The position numbers were made by a program, and so were the translations under genes. From NCBI GenBank assembly GCA_015067245.1, contig SVMV01000004.1:1-47691 (forward strand): a stretch of DNA of 47,691 nt, written 5' to 3'. The stretch comes from Oscillospiraceae bacterium (GTDB lineage Bacteria > Bacillota > Clostridia > Oscillospirales > Ruminococcaceae). Shown here piece after piece: positions 1 through 7,577 of this stretch. The notes beneath the pieces were generated by a model. It saw only the letters and a list, made by a program, of their open reading frames with translations, was not told where the DNA came from and ran no database searches. Positions within the stretch are counted from its first letter, which is position 1, and every line of letters starts with the position of its first letter.

Positions 1-552
1 TTTATGTTCCCATTTGGCTGGGGCGAACTTTGGGGCATTGCAGACCGCGGCAACTTTGACCTTACACAGCATTCCAACCACTGCGGCAAACCAATTGAAT
101 ACTTTGACCCTGAAACAAACGAACACTACATCCCACACGTTATCGAACCATCCCTTGGTGCTGACCGTGTTGCTCTTGCTTTCCTTTGCGAAGCTTATGA
201 CGAAGAAGTTGTAGATGCAGAAAAGAACGATACACGCGTTGTTCTCCGCCTGCACCCAGCACTTGCTCCATACAAAGCATGTGTGCTTCCACTTAGCAAA
301 AAACTCAGCGAACAGGCAACAGCAGTTTACCAGCAGCTTCAGAAAGACTTTATGGTTGACTACGACGAAGCAGGTTCCATCGGCAAACGTTATCGCCGTC
401 AGGACGAAATCGGCACACCACTGTGTATCACATACGACTTTGAATCTGCAGAAGACGGCTGTGTAACAGTGCGTGACCGCGACACAATGCAGCAGGAACG
501 TGTAAAAATCGAAGACCTTAAAGCATACATTGCAAAGAAAATCGAATTTTAA
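1..552 (+). CDS. glyS: Glycine--tRNA ligase, C-terminal part (partial at left edge)
   Basis: The reading frame is open from base 1 to a TAA at 550-552, so only the last 183 or so residues are present. They match the single-chain, class II glycyl-tRNA synthetase that joins glycine to tRNA-Gly using ATP. The start shows [15 protein letters not shown] and the class II motif 3 segment [14 protein letters not shown]. It is followed by the anticodon-binding domain, where [15 protein letters not shown] begins the usual alpha/beta fold and [16 protein letters not shown] is typical. The carboxyl end (AYIAKKIEF) looks complete. Upstream sequence and regulation lie outside the window. A tRNA-Gly gene is present at 31298 but is not linked. 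Confidence 0.95.
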   Translation, partial: FMFPFGWGELWGIADRGNFDLTQHSNHCGKPIEYFDPETNEHYIPHVIEPSLGADRVALAFLCEAYDEEVVDAEKNDTRVVLRLHPALAPYKACVLPLSKKLSEQATAVYQQLQKDFMVDYDEAGSIGKRYRRQDEIGTPLCITYDFESAEDGCVTVRDRDTMQQERVKIEDLKAYIAKKIEF

Positions 553-566
553 TTAAATACTTGCAT

Positions 567-806
567 AAAAAAGTCGGACTTAATTAGCGACCTCCAGACA
601 AGAAAACACAAACCTAATTTCCGGCACAAAAAGGCTGTTACTGCGTCAGCAACACTTGCATTACACAAAGTAGTGCTGCGTGTCTTTTCCTTGTACCAGC
701 ACTTTTTGTGCAAAAATGGGCAAAAATGTACCAACCAAATCACTTTACAGTGTTTTGGTTGGTATTTATGTTTTCTTATCAGAATGTCGCTTTGTCCGAC
801 TTTTTT
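567..806. repeat. 240-bp element with long imperfect terminal inverted repeats
   Basis: This fills most of the non-coding gap after glyS. The ends are a perfect 13-bp inverted pair, AAAAAAGTCGGAC at 567-579 and GTCCGACTTTTTT at 794-806. The symmetry continues inward with AGCGAC at 586-591 facing GTCGCT at 786-791, and AAGAAAACA at 600-608 facing TGTTTTCTT at 769-777. Inside are two more hairpins: GCACAAAAAG...CTG at 624-637 against CAGCACTTTTTGTGC at 697-711, and a 14-bp stem at 730-743/750-763 around the loop TTTACA. No convincing ORF is present. It may be a MITE-like remnant or a large structured RNA; no target-site duplication is obvious. Confidence 0.7.
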
Positions 807-909
807 GTATAATATTGAAATCTAATTTAATATACCAAAGTGGGATATTTTTTCTTAGTTTTTGTACTATTATAAAAATATATTATAGTTGGATAAAGGA
901 ATTAAAAGT

Positions 910-1083
910 ATGAAAATTAAAAATATAACACTGCGTATAGACGGAGAAATACTGGAAAAATTCCGCATAGTTTCAAAATATGAGATGCGGTCGGTAAATA
1001 ATCAGATTAATATTTTGATTATGCGAAATATAAAAGAATTTGAAGCAGAACACGGAAAAATAAAAAATCCGTCAGAAAAATGA
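910..1083 (+). CDS. Small ribbon-helix-helix (Arc/MetJ-like) protein
   Basis: A 57-residue protein reading MKIKNITLRIDGEILEKFRI and ending after a basic, acidic helix. The pattern is a short beta strand with alternating polar residues (ITLRID), a helix (EILEKFRIVSKYEMR), a turn and a second helix (VNNQINILIMRNIKEFEAEH). This is the shape of Arc-type dimeric DNA-binding domains, so a role as a small transcription factor or antitoxin-like protein is plausible, but its target is unknown. I chose ATG 910 because AAAGGA lies at 895-900, 9 bases before it; an in-frame TTG at 889 has no ribosome binding site. No toxin gene sits beside it. The stop codon lies inside the terminator hairpin shared with the convergent gene. 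Confidence 0.7.
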   Translation: MKIKNITLRIDGEILEKFRIVSKYEMRSVNNQINILIMRNIKEFEAEHGKIKNPSEK

Positions 1084-1091
1084 CGGATTTT
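1064..1091. terminator. Bidirectional terminator between convergent genes
   Basis: An 11-bp perfect stem, AAAATCCGTCA at 1064-1074 and TGACGGATTTT at 1081-1091, closes the loop GAAAAA. A-tract and T-tract on opposite sides make it usable in both directions. It overlaps the stop codons of both the ribbon-helix-helix gene and the YitT-like gene, leaving almost no intergenic space. Confidence 0.8.
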
Positions 1092-1677
1092 ATATATTCT
1101 GTATCTTATCAATTACAAAGGACGATATCATAACCGTTACAAGTGAATAGGCTATTTTAGCAAAAGGGATATAGCTTAAAGAAAGGCAAAGCACCGTTAA
1201 ATCTGTTGCAAGATATGCTTTTGATATACGGCATTTTGCAAGCTTTGAAATAACCAGTGCCAAGGCATCATCACCGCCGCTGGCGCCTCCCTCACGCACC
1301 ACAATGCCAACACCAATGCCAACAAAGGCTGCCCCCATAACAGCGGCAATAAGCTGATGGGAAGAAAGGTCAGGAATAACATAACCAACAGCTTCCCACA
1401 CTCTGTAGGAAAGGGAAAAACAGCAGCTGGCAAACATTGCGTTTTTTAAAAAGCTGTTGCCCAGTATGCGCCAGCCGATAAAATAGCAGGTAAAGTCCAG
1501 CACAATGCCGCTTATACTTGGGCTTATGTCAAACCAGTGGTTAAGCAGCAAAGTCATGCCCAGCACACCGCCTTCGGTTATCTGGCTTTGGCTGTGGATG
1601 TTAAACAGCCCAAAGGATAAAATGGCAGCACCCAGCAAAAGCATGGCATAGTGTTTTATATTAAATTGTTTTTGCAT
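1090..1677 (-). CDS. YitT-family integral membrane protein, short form
   Basis: A 195-residue hydrophobic protein with about five or six membrane segments (for example AMLLLGAAILSFGLFNI, and LIAAVMGAAFVGIGVGIVV). The ITEGGVLGMTLLLNHWF segment and the GGASGGDDALALVISK segment are the two glycine-rich signatures of the YitT/DUF161 family. Members are membrane proteins of unclear function, suspected transporters. Typical YitT proteins are about 280 residues and end in a soluble DUF2179 domain; that domain is absent here, so this is the membrane-only form. ATG 1677 is supported by AGGAGG a few bases upstream on the minus strand. It lies downstream of rpmB but is separated from it by a terminator, so it may depend on read-through or on its own promoter. 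Confidence 0.8.
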   Translation of the reverse strand: MQKQFNIKHYAMLLLGAAILSFGLFNIHSQSQITEGGVLGMTLLLNHWFDISPSISGIVLDFTCYFIGWRILGNSFLKNAMFASCCFSLSYRVWEAVGYVIPDLSSHQLIAAVMGAAFVGIGVGIVVREGGASGGDDALALVISKLAKCRISKAYLATDLTVLCLSLSYIPFAKIAYSLVTVMISSFVIDKIQNI

Positions 1678-1777
1678 AGGTTGCTGCCTCCTTTATAAAA
1701 TAATATGCAGGTATAAGCTGATACTGCTTTATCACTAAAAATCGGATCAACGCAGAGTGTATTTACAGCATAACAGC

Positions 1778-1807
1778 AAAAAAATAAGCTGAGCATTTCG
1801 CTCAGCT
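1778..1807 (-). terminator. Intrinsic terminator after rpmB
   Basis: On the minus strand, an 8-bp stem (AGCTGAGC, 1800-1807 and 1787-1794) with a 5-base loop is followed by TTATTTTTTT. The stem starts 18 bases past the rpmB stop codon. The remaining sequence up to the YitT-like start (1679-1777) shows no other clear structure. Confidence 0.85.
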
Positions 1808-1824
1808 GTAATTTTTTAATGTAA

Positions 1825-2013
1825 TTAGATAGCTCTTGTTACCTTACCAGAGCGAAGACATCTGGTGCAAGCGTGAATATAACGTGGAGAACCGTCCACG
1901 ATAGCTTTAACTCTTTTTACATTTGGTTTCCAAGCTCTGTTGGAACGTCTATGAGAGTGAGATACTTTTATACCAAAAGTAACACCTTTACCACAACAAT
2001 CACATTTTGCCAT
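1825..2013 (-). CDS. rpmB: 50S ribosomal protein L28
   Basis: A 62-residue basic protein beginning MAKCDCCGKGVTFGIKVSHS. It is a structural protein of the large ribosomal subunit. The four cysteines (CDCC near the N-terminus, CTRC near the C-terminus, as in HACTRCLRSGKV) are those of the zinc-binding form of L28. Length and the HRRSNRAWKPNVKRV segment match the family fully. AGGAGG lies at the right distance before ATG 2013 on the minus strand. It has its own promoter and terminator, so it is a single-gene unit. In many Clostridia rpmB is monocistronic near housekeeping genes, as here. Confidence 0.97.
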   Translation of the reverse strand: MAKCDCCGKGVTFGIKVSHSHRRSNRAWKPNVKRVKAIVDGSPRYIHACTRCLRSGKVTRAI

Positions 2014-2048
2014 TCTGTTGCACCTCCTAAAATTTAATCAACTATGAT

Positions 2049-2077
2049 ATTTTAGCATAGAATTTATCTAAATGCAA
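2049..2077 (-). promoter_or_regulatory. Sigma-A-type promoter of rpmB
   Basis: Read on the minus strand: -35 TTGCAT (2072-2077), a 17-base spacer and -10 TAAAAT (2049-2054), 36 bases before the start codon. Confidence 0.75.
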
Positions 2078-2225
2078 TACCTAAATTGCATTTTTCTCAT
2101 GTTGCTAAAACAGTTTACCACAAATAAATGAGAATATCAAGCCCCAATTTTCAATTATTTTAAAAATTCTTACACAATACTATATTATTATAAATATATA
2201 TTCTATATTATGTCAAATATGACAC

Positions 2226-2254
2226 TTGAAAAAATCCGCCAAAAAACATATAAT
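2226..2254 (+). promoter_or_regulatory. Sigma-A-type promoter of the site-2 protease/scpAB run
   Basis: -35 TTGAAA (2226-2231), a 17-base spacer and a consensus -10 TATAAT (2249-2254). Transcription would start near 2261, about 33 bases before ATG 2294. The 2078-2225 stretch upstream is very AT-rich with nothing else I can name. Confidence 0.8.
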
Positions 2255-2293
2255 AAATTATTAAGCGCAAAGCTTGGATAAAAGGAGAATTTT

Positions 2294-2950
2294 ATGAACT
2301 TTTTTAATATAGTGGTGCGTGCAATAGTGCTTCTCACCGCAATTCCAATTCACGAAGCAGCACATGCATATGTTGCAGATAAAATGGGTGACCCAACAGG
2401 CAAATATATGGGCCGCCTTACATTAAACCCAATGGCACATTTTGACCTTTGGGGCTCGGTTGCTATGCTTGTTGCAGGCATTGGCTGGGCAAAGCCTGTG
2501 CCAATCAACCCGCGCAATTTCCGTGAGCCTAAAAAAGGCATGGCAATCTCTGCGGCAGCAGGCCCAATATCCAACCTTATTGTTGCAGCAATAAGCCTTG
2601 CAGTTGCAAAGCTGTTTATGTATGCAAACTACGGTATGGGTGTAAATACAGTACTCAGTACACTGTTTCAGATTTTCAGTGTAATGTGCTCTATCAACAT
2701 TTCCCTTGCAATCTTTAACCTTATTCCAATACCTCCATTTGACGGTTCAAGAATTTTCAACTATTTCCTGCCAGACAAATATTATTTTAAGGTTATGGAA
2801 TACGAACAGTACATTGTTATCGGCTTGCTGATACTGCTGTTTACAGGAATTCTTGACCTGCCGCTGTCCATTATTTCAGGGCTAATCCTCAATGCCCTTA
2901 ACAAGCTTACTTTCTTTGTGGATATTATCGGCAGAGCTATATTGATGTAA
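2294..2950 (+). CDS. Site-2 protease family (M50) membrane metalloprotease
   Basis: A 218-residue membrane protein of the short M50B class, which cuts substrates within the membrane. The zinc site is visible: HEAAH at residues 20-24 (two histidines and the catalytic glutamate) and LIPIPPFDG, whose Asp150 is the third ligand. GIGWAKPVPINPRNFR and AAAGPISNLIVA are the conserved family segments. About five hydrophobic segments are present and no PDZ domain. Members of this short class often sit directly upstream of scpA in Bacillota, as here (15-base gap), but their substrates are mostly unknown. AAAGGAG precedes ATG 2294. It is the first gene after the promoter at 2226. Confidence 0.92.
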   Translation: MNFFNIVVRAIVLLTAIPIHEAAHAYVADKMGDPTGKYMGRLTLNPMAHFDLWGSVAMLVAGIGWAKPVPINPRNFREPKKGMAISAAAGPISNLIVAAISLAVAKLFMYANYGMGVNTVLSTLFQIFSVMCSINISLAIFNLIPIPPFDGSRIFNYFLPDKYYFKVMEYEQYIVIGLLILLFTGILDLPLSIISGLILNALNKLTFFVDIIGRAILM

Positions 2951-2964
2951 TTAAAGGACATTTT

Positions 2965-3669
2965 ATGCAGTTGAATTTTAAAACAGAACAGTTCGAAGGT
3001 CCGCTTGACCTGCTGCTTGCACTTATTGCAAAGCACAAGATGAATATTCTGGATATTGAGATTATCACAATTATCAATCAGTATCTGGAAATCATCAGTG
3101 CAGCACAGGCACAGGACCTGGATATAGCCAGCGACTTTATCGATATGGCGGCAAGGCTTGTATATCTTAAAAGTGTATATCTTCTGCCAAAAGACGACGA
3201 GGGCGAAAAGCTTAAGGCAGAACTGCAGGGCCAGCTTATCGAATACAGCCAGGCAAAACTTGCGGCAGAAAATTTACGCCGTATGTTTGTGGGGGACATG
3301 CTTTTTATCCGTCAGCCTGCCGAGATTGAAGAAGACTGGACCTATGATATTGTGCATCCCGTAACTGACCTTGTAAAGGCTTACGAAGTGCTGGACGATA
3401 AATCAATCCGCCGAGCACCGCCAAAGGTGGAAAAGTTCGAGCCCATTGTGTCGGCACCAATGGTTTCGGTGCATGTAAAAATCTTCAGTGTGCTTAAAAA
3501 CCTTATGAAGAACAAAAGGCAAAGCCTTAAATCTGCTTTTGATAAAAGCAAAGGCAAAAGCGATGCAATTGCCACCTTTATGGCTATTCTGGAGCTTATC
3601 CGTGCCCACCGCATCGCCATTGACGAAGATGAAAATATGGTGCTTTCAGACAAACACAGGAGAGATTAA
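2965..3669 (+). CDS. scpA: Segregation and condensation protein A (kleisin)
   Basis: A 234-residue soluble protein that bridges the SMC heads and binds ScpB in the bacterial condensin complex that compacts and separates chromosomes. The N-terminal segment FEGPLDLLLALIAKHKMNIL is the family hallmark and contacts SMC. It is followed by the helix around DFIDMAARLVYLKSVYLL. The middle is charged and variable, and the C-terminal winged-helix region (ATFMAILELIRAHRIAI) ends the protein. Length is usual. AAAGGA lies before ATG 2965. The stop is only 3 bases before scpB, so the two are almost certainly translated together. Confidence 0.95.
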   Translation: MQLNFKTEQFEGPLDLLLALIAKHKMNILDIEIITIINQYLEIISAAQAQDLDIASDFIDMAARLVYLKSVYLLPKDDEGEKLKAELQGQLIEYSQAKLAAENLRRMFVGDMLFIRQPAEIEEDWTYDIVHPVTDLVKAYEVLDDKSIRRAPPKVEKFEPIVSAPMVSVHVKIFSVLKNLMKNKRQSLKSAFDKSKGKSDAIATFMAILELIRAHRIAIDEDENMVLSDKHRRD

Positions 3670-3672
3670 AAT

Positions 3673-4236
3673 ATGACAATGGAACAGAACGTGTGCGCAG
3701 CCGAAGCAATAATTTTTGCCAGCGGCGATGGTATAAGCACACAGAAATTAAAGGAAGTTCTGGATTTGGACTTAAAACAGCTTCAGTTTGTTTTGGAAAG
3801 TCTGTCCGAAAAATACAACACAAACGAAAGCGGCATCCGCTTTGTAAAAAACACCGAACAGGTTTTCTTTACAACCGACACAGCATACGCTGATGTTATC
3901 TATAAAGCATTAAGCCAGAAGCGCAATGCACCGCTTTCCAACGCAGCTATGGAGACATTGGCAATTATCGCTTATAATCAGCCTGTTTCACGCAGCTTTA
4001 TAGAGCAGGTGCGTGGTGTGGATTCTTCCAGCAGTGTGCAGACATTGCTTTTGCGCGGCCTTATTGAAGAAGCGGGCCGTCTGGATATCCCTGGCAAACC
4101 AATAAGCTACCGCACAACACCTGTTTTTCTGCGCAGCTTTTCTATCGAAGGTCTGCAGCAGCTGCCAAAAATCAAAAGCAGCACCCCTGTGGGCGAAGCT
4201 TATCAGCTTGATTTAGAGGAAAGCGAAGATGCTTAA
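3673..4236 (+). CDS. scpB: Segregation and condensation protein B
   Basis: A 187-residue protein built of two winged-helix domains. It begins CAAEAIIFASGDGISTQKL, and the diagnostic segment ALSNAAMETLAIIAYNQPV appears here as PLSNAAMETLAIIAYNQPVS, followed by RGVDSSSSVQTLLLRGLIEE. It dimerises and binds the ScpA kleisin within the SMC complex. The start at ATG 3673 follows GGAGAG at the scpA stop. Its last 8 bases overlap the next gene (ATG 4229), which suggests translational coupling. Confidence 0.95.
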   Translation: MTMEQNVCAAEAIIFASGDGISTQKLKEVLDLDLKQLQFVLESLSEKYNTNESGIRFVKNTEQVFFTTDTAYADVIYKALSQKRNAPLSNAAMETLAIIAYNQPVSRSFIEQVRGVDSSSSVQTLLLRGLIEEAGRLDIPGKPISYRTTPVFLRSFSIEGLQQLPKIKSSTPVGEAYQLDLEESEDA

Positions 4237-4900
4237 AGTACTGACTGTTATCGGCTGGATATTGCTTGTTCTGCTGGCTTTGGCTGTGTGGGTGATAGTT
4301 GTGCCACGCAGTGTTTTTGTAGAGTATACAAAGGCAAAAAGCCTTGTGGTAAAGGTAAGGGTATTTCTGTTTAAAATCAAAGTTTACCCACTGCCCAAAA
4401 TATTCACAAAAGAAAAAACAAAAAAGCAAAAGGCCGATAAAAATAAAAAAGCTGACACAGAACAAAAGGTGTCGGGTGATACAGTACAGAAAAAGCCAAA
4501 CGCCTTTTCGTCGTTTATGCAGGATATGCCAAAGGGGTTTGAACTGATAAAGGAAGCTGTGTCCACAGTCAAAGGAGTTATGGCAATTCTGCTTAGGAGC
4601 ATTTATATAAAAGATGTTTCTTTTACACTGCCTGTAAGTGCAAAGGATGCCCACGAAACACAAAAGCAGTACGGCATTGTTACAAATGCTTTTTACAGCC
4701 TGAATATATTTTTGCAAAGATATGTCAAAATCTTTTACAAAAAGCCAATATTTGTTGCGGATTTTGCCAATCTTTATAAGGACAGCACATATTTTTATTG
4801 TAAAATACAGGCAAGTCCAAGTATAATATTGGTGGTGGGCTGGTATATGTTAAAAACCTACCGCCGTTTAACCAAGAACAAACCCAATAAGGAGAAATAA
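4229..4900 (+). CDS. DUF2953 (YtfI-like) membrane-anchored protein
   Basis: A 223-residue protein with one strong N-terminal membrane segment (VIGWILLVLLALAVWVIVV, residues about 7-25) and then a lysine-rich linker (KEKTKKQKADKNKKAD). The second half contains the family-like segments SIYIKDVSFTLPVS and YGIVTNAFYSLN. Family assignment rests on these and on position: a DUF2953 gene commonly lies between scpB and gerW/ytfJ in Bacillota. Function is unknown; linkage to gerW suggests a spore-envelope or germination role, which is inference. Start overlaps the scpB end by 8 bases, and its stop is 3 bases from gerW. Confidence 0.8.
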   Translation: MLKVLTVIGWILLVLLALAVWVIVVPRSVFVEYTKAKSLVVKVRVFLFKIKVYPLPKIFTKEKTKKQKADKNKKADTEQKVSGDTVQKKPNAFSSFMQDMPKGFELIKEAVSTVKGVMAILLRSIYIKDVSFTLPVSAKDAHETQKQYGIVTNAFYSLNIFLQRYVKIFYKKPIFVADFANLYKDSTYFYCKIQASPSIILVVGWYMLKTYRRLTKNKPNKEK

Positions 4901-4903
4901 ATT

Positions 4904-5377
4904 ATGGCAGAAAAACCAGTACAGGAGCTTATGGCTTCTGCCCTTGAAAAGATGAGAGACCTTGTGGACTCCAACACAGTTATCGGCAGCCCTATCTATA
5001 CACAGGACGGCACAACTATCCTGCCTGTTTCCAAAATTACATTCGGCTTTGTTTCAGGCGGCACAGATTTTGCTTCCAAAACACAAAAAGACCTTTTTGG
5101 CGGCGCAGCATCCAGCGGTGCTTCCATCACACCTGTTGGTTTTCTTGTTATCAAGGAAGGCAGTGTAAAGCTTATGCAGCTGGCAGAAGGCGGCGCAACA
5201 CTTGACCGTCTTATCAATATGATGCCAGAGGTTATCGACCGTGTGGAAGGCTTTATCGCTAAAAAAACAGGCAAAAAAGACACAACAGTAAAAACATCAA
5301 CCGAAGCTGCAGATGTTGTTGCAGATGTAAACGACATTGTTGGTGACGCAGTGGTTGTGGACGAAACATCAGTATAA
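4904..5377 (+). CDS. gerW: GerW (YtfJ) family spore protein
   Basis: A 157-residue protein. The conserved core reads NTVIGSPIYTQDGTTILPVS, then KITFGFVSGGTDF, SGASITPVGFLVIKEG and a C-terminal helix VIDRVEGFIAKK. These are the defining parts of GerW/YtfJ, which in Bacillus is a spore inner-membrane-associated protein needed for response to some germinants. The last 30 residues are a low-complexity valine/aspartate tail. AAGGAG precedes ATG 4904. Its presence suggests a spore-forming species or a recent non-sporulating descendant, although GerW relatives also occur outside strict spore formers. Confidence 0.9.
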   Translation: MAEKPVQELMASALEKMRDLVDSNTVIGSPIYTQDGTTILPVSKITFGFVSGGTDFASKTQKDLFGGAASSGASITPVGFLVIKEGSVKLMQLAEGGATLDRLINMMPEVIDRVEGFIAKKTGKKDTTVKTSTEAADVVADVNDIVGDAVVVDETSV

Positions 5378-5388
5378 CGGAGAATAAA

Positions 5389-6156
5389 ATGAGAGATACA
5401 AGAATTCAGAAAGCTATGGCAGATCAGGGCCTTTGTTCACGCCGTCAGGCAGAACAGATTATTCTTGAAGGCCGTGTAAAACTCAACGGCCGCCCTGTGC
5501 AGCTTGGCGATAAAATGGATACAAAAGCAGATATTCTTTCTGTAGACGGCCAGAGAGTTATCTTTGACAAAAAGAAAGAATATTACTATTATATGCTTAA
5601 CAAACCACGCGGTTACATCACAACTTCCAGCGATGACCGCGGCAGAAAAACAGTGCTTGACCTTGTAAAAGACACACCTACACGCGTTTATCCTGTGGGC
5701 CGTCTTGACAAGGACAGCGAAGGCCTGCTGCTTTTTACAAATGACGGCAACTTTGCAAACCAGCTTACACACCCATCCCATCAGGTGTCCAAGCTTTACC
5801 GTGTAACAGTGCGTCCAAATGTAACAGAAGAACAGCTTATCGCTTTGGCAAACGGTGTTTACCTTGATGACGGCAGCAAAACACTGCCTGCAATTGTGCG
5901 TGTTGTAACACAGGAAGAAAACCGTTCAGTAATGGAAATTTCCATCAAAGAGGGCAAAAACCGTCAGGTTCGCCGTATGTGTGCAGCAGTAGGTCTTGAA
6001 GTTGCAAGACTGCGCCGCAATGCAATTGGCCCTGTAAAACTGGGTATGCTGCAGCCGGGCAAATTCCGCGAGCTTAAACCAAGCGAAGTAAATGCCCTTA
6101 AAGCAGCGGCAACAAAGGCAAAAAGAGTACACAGACAGGCAGAAAAAGAGGACTGA
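5389..6156 (+). CDS. rluB: Ribosomal large subunit pseudouridine synthase B
   Basis: A 255-residue protein of the RsuA/RluB group that converts a uridine of 23S rRNA helix 80 to pseudouridine. An N-terminal S4 RNA-binding domain (RIQKAMADQGLCSRRQAEQI) is followed by the catalytic core with YPVGRLDKDSEGLLLFTNDG, whose RLDKDSEG aspartate is the nucleophile. The KLYRVTVR and EGKNRQVRRMCAAVG segments are the other family motifs. A basic C-terminal tail ends the protein. GGAG at 5379 lies before ATG 5389. In Bacillota rluB commonly follows the scpAB-gerW genes, so position supports the call. Confidence 0.93.
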   Translation: MRDTRIQKAMADQGLCSRRQAEQIILEGRVKLNGRPVQLGDKMDTKADILSVDGQRVIFDKKKEYYYYMLNKPRGYITTSSDDRGRKTVLDLVKDTPTRVYPVGRLDKDSEGLLLFTNDGNFANQLTHPSHQVSKLYRVTVRPNVTEEQLIALANGVYLDDGSKTLPAIVRVVTQEENRSVMEISIKEGKNRQVRRMCAAVGLEVARLRRNAIGPVKLGMLQPGKFRELKPSEVNALKAAATKAKRVHRQAEKED

Positions 6157-6160
6157 TATT

Positions 6161-6532
6161 ATGGGCATGTTTACAATGAAACCAATAGATGAATACGATG
6201 TTATTGAACTTCTCAACAATGGCAGATTTGAAGGCGACCTTTATGGCTATGTGCTTTCAGACGGCGGAGATTTGTTTGGTTACACACTTTTTAAAATAGA
6301 AGACAACACAACAGTAATGCTGGACAGCAAAACTCCGGACGGCAAATTCAGCGGCCAGTATCTTGACGGCATTATCCGTGCAAGCATTGCTTACGGCGAA
6401 GCACGCGGTGCCGAATATTTCAGTTTTAATATGAATCACCTGCCTTTTGCTGAATACAAGCGCATCTTTTTTGGTGATCAGCCAGACAGAATGAAAACAT
6501 CGGTTATATTTTCCGGTTGCAAACATGATTAA
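6161..6532 (+). CDS. Uncharacterised protein, possible acetyltransferase-like fold
   Basis: A 123-residue acidic protein starting MGMFTMKPIDEYDVIELLNN. I do not recognise a defined family. Two halves are visible: beta-rich sequence (GYVLSDGGDLFGYTLFKIED and NTTVMLDSKT) and then a helix YLDGIIRASIAYGEARGAEYF followed by a strand with the ending RMKTSVIFSG. That order resembles the C-terminal part of GNAT acetyltransferases, but no acetyl-CoA R/Q-x-x-G-x-G/A motif is seen, so this is only a hint. ATG 6161 has AGAGGA upstream and follows the rluB stop by 4 bases, indicating co-transcription. Confidence 0.7.
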   Translation: MGMFTMKPIDEYDVIELLNNGRFEGDLYGYVLSDGGDLFGYTLFKIEDNTTVMLDSKTPDGKFSGQYLDGIIRASIAYGEARGAEYFSFNMNHLPFAEYKRIFFGDQPDRMKTSVIFSGCKHD

Positions 6533-6630
6533 AGGGTGGTAAACTGAATATGTTAGATTTATTTAAAGAACTGTTTGGTAAAAAAACCACACAGAATACA
6601 TATAATAATGACATTAAGGAGAATACAAAA

Positions 6631-6828
6631 ATGGTAGTAACAAAACAGACAAATATCGGCGCAATCCTTGACGCAGACCCAATGACAGGCAAATACTTCC
6701 TTGAAATCGGTATGCACTGCCTTGGTTGCCCATCCGCACGCGGCGAAAACATCGAACAGGCTTGCTATGCACACGGCACAGACGCTGACGAACTTGTTGC
6801 AAAGCTTAACGCTCACTTTGGCAACTAA
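6631..6828 (+). CDS. DUF1858 redox-disulfide family protein
   Basis: A 65-residue protein, MVVTKQTNIGAILDADPMTG onward, with the cysteine pattern GMHCLGCPSARGENIEQAC. This is the DUF1858 (hybrid-cluster-protein-associated redox disulfide) family: a small domain with a CxxC pair and a later cysteine, thought to act in redox chemistry or metal handling, with no firm function. I prefer ATG 6631 because AAGGAG lies 9 bases before it and it gives the usual family length. An in-frame ATG at 6550 would add 27 residues (MLDLFKELFGKK...), after a weaker GGGTGG. Its stop is 1 base before trmK. Confidence 0.8.
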   Translation: MVVTKQTNIGAILDADPMTGKYFLEIGMHCLGCPSARGENIEQACYAHGTDADELVAKLNAHFGN

Positions 6829-6829
6829 T

Positions 6830-7525
6830 ATGAAAGACAAAAGCATCGGCAGCCGTTTGCTTACGGCTGCCGCTCTTGTTTCCTGTGGCAAAACTGTCTG
6901 CGATGTAGGCTGCGACCACGGCAAGTTAAGCCTGTACCTTATCCAGTCAGGCAAAGCACAAAAGATTATTGCCACCGATATCAACAAAATGCCGCTTCAG
7001 AAAGCCATAGATCTTTTTGCTGAAAACGGCTTAAGCCATAAGGCAGAGTTCTATCTTACCGACGGTCTGCAGAACATCACCGACACTGATGATATAACCC
7101 ATGTGGTTATCTGCGGTCTTGGTGGTGATACAATGGCACAGATTATAGAAAACGCACCGTTTATAAAACACAACAAAGTCAAGCTGGTGCTTATCCCTGC
7201 CCAAAGCGGCAACAAAATACGGCAGTATCTTTACCATAGCGGTTTTGAAATAACAGGAGAAACCACAGTCGGCGAAAACAAAAAGTTCTACAGTGCAATC
7301 TGTGCTGAATATACAGGCATAAAATTTGACTGTACTGATTTTGACTGTTTTGTCGGAAAAAGCAGATACTGTACCGACCAAAGTGCCAAAGGCTATTTTG
7401 AAATGGTGCACACCCAGCTTAAAAAGCGTGAAAAAGGCTTTATTATCGACACAGGCATATGCCCTGATGGCATTGCAGATGCAATAGCAAGACTGGAAGC
7501 CTTACTGGATAATTTTTATAATTAA
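6830..7525 (+). CDS. trmK: tRNA (adenine-22-N1)-methyltransferase
   Basis: A 231-residue Rossmann-fold methyltransferase that uses S-adenosylmethionine to methylate N1 of adenine 22 in tRNA. The SAM-binding motif I is VCDVGCDHGKLSLYLIQ, motif II is IIATDINKMPLQKA, and the TrmK hallmark VICGLGGDTMAQIIE follows. A C-terminal helical pair (KGYFEMVHTQLKKREKGF) matches the coiled coil of the family. I chose ATG 6830, one base after the preceding stop; there is no clear ribosome binding site, so translation probably depends on coupling to the DUF1858 gene. In many Bacillota a Nif3-like gene follows trmK; it is absent here and a terminator follows instead. Confidence 0.9.
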   Translation: MKDKSIGSRLLTAAALVSCGKTVCDVGCDHGKLSLYLIQSGKAQKIIATDINKMPLQKAIDLFAENGLSHKAEFYLTDGLQNITDTDDITHVVICGLGGDTMAQIIENAPFIKHNKVKLVLIPAQSGNKIRQYLYHSGFEITGETTVGENKKFYSAICAEYTGIKFDCTDFDCFVGKSRYCTDQSAKGYFEMVHTQLKKREKGFIIDTGICPDGIADAIARLEALLDNFYN

Positions 7526-7530
7526 ATATA

Positions 7531-7567
7531 AACTCCCGATGCATTTTATGTATCGGGAGTTTTTTTA
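7531..7567 (+). terminator. Intrinsic terminator after trmK
   Basis: AACTCCCGAT (7531-7540) pairs with the complementary arm ending at 7561, then a run of seven Ts follows. It ends the long run that starts at the promoter at 2226. Confidence 0.9.
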
Positions 7568-7577
7568 TATGCGGGAC

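Noticed and set aside
549..743. 64-codon ORF on the minus strand overlapping the glyS end
   Set aside because: It runs through the inverted repeats and has no ribosome binding site or recognisable protein features.
680..913. 77-codon ORF on the + strand in the gap after glyS
   Set aside because: It lies within the inverted-repeat element, has no ribosome binding site and reads as low-information hydrophobic sequence.
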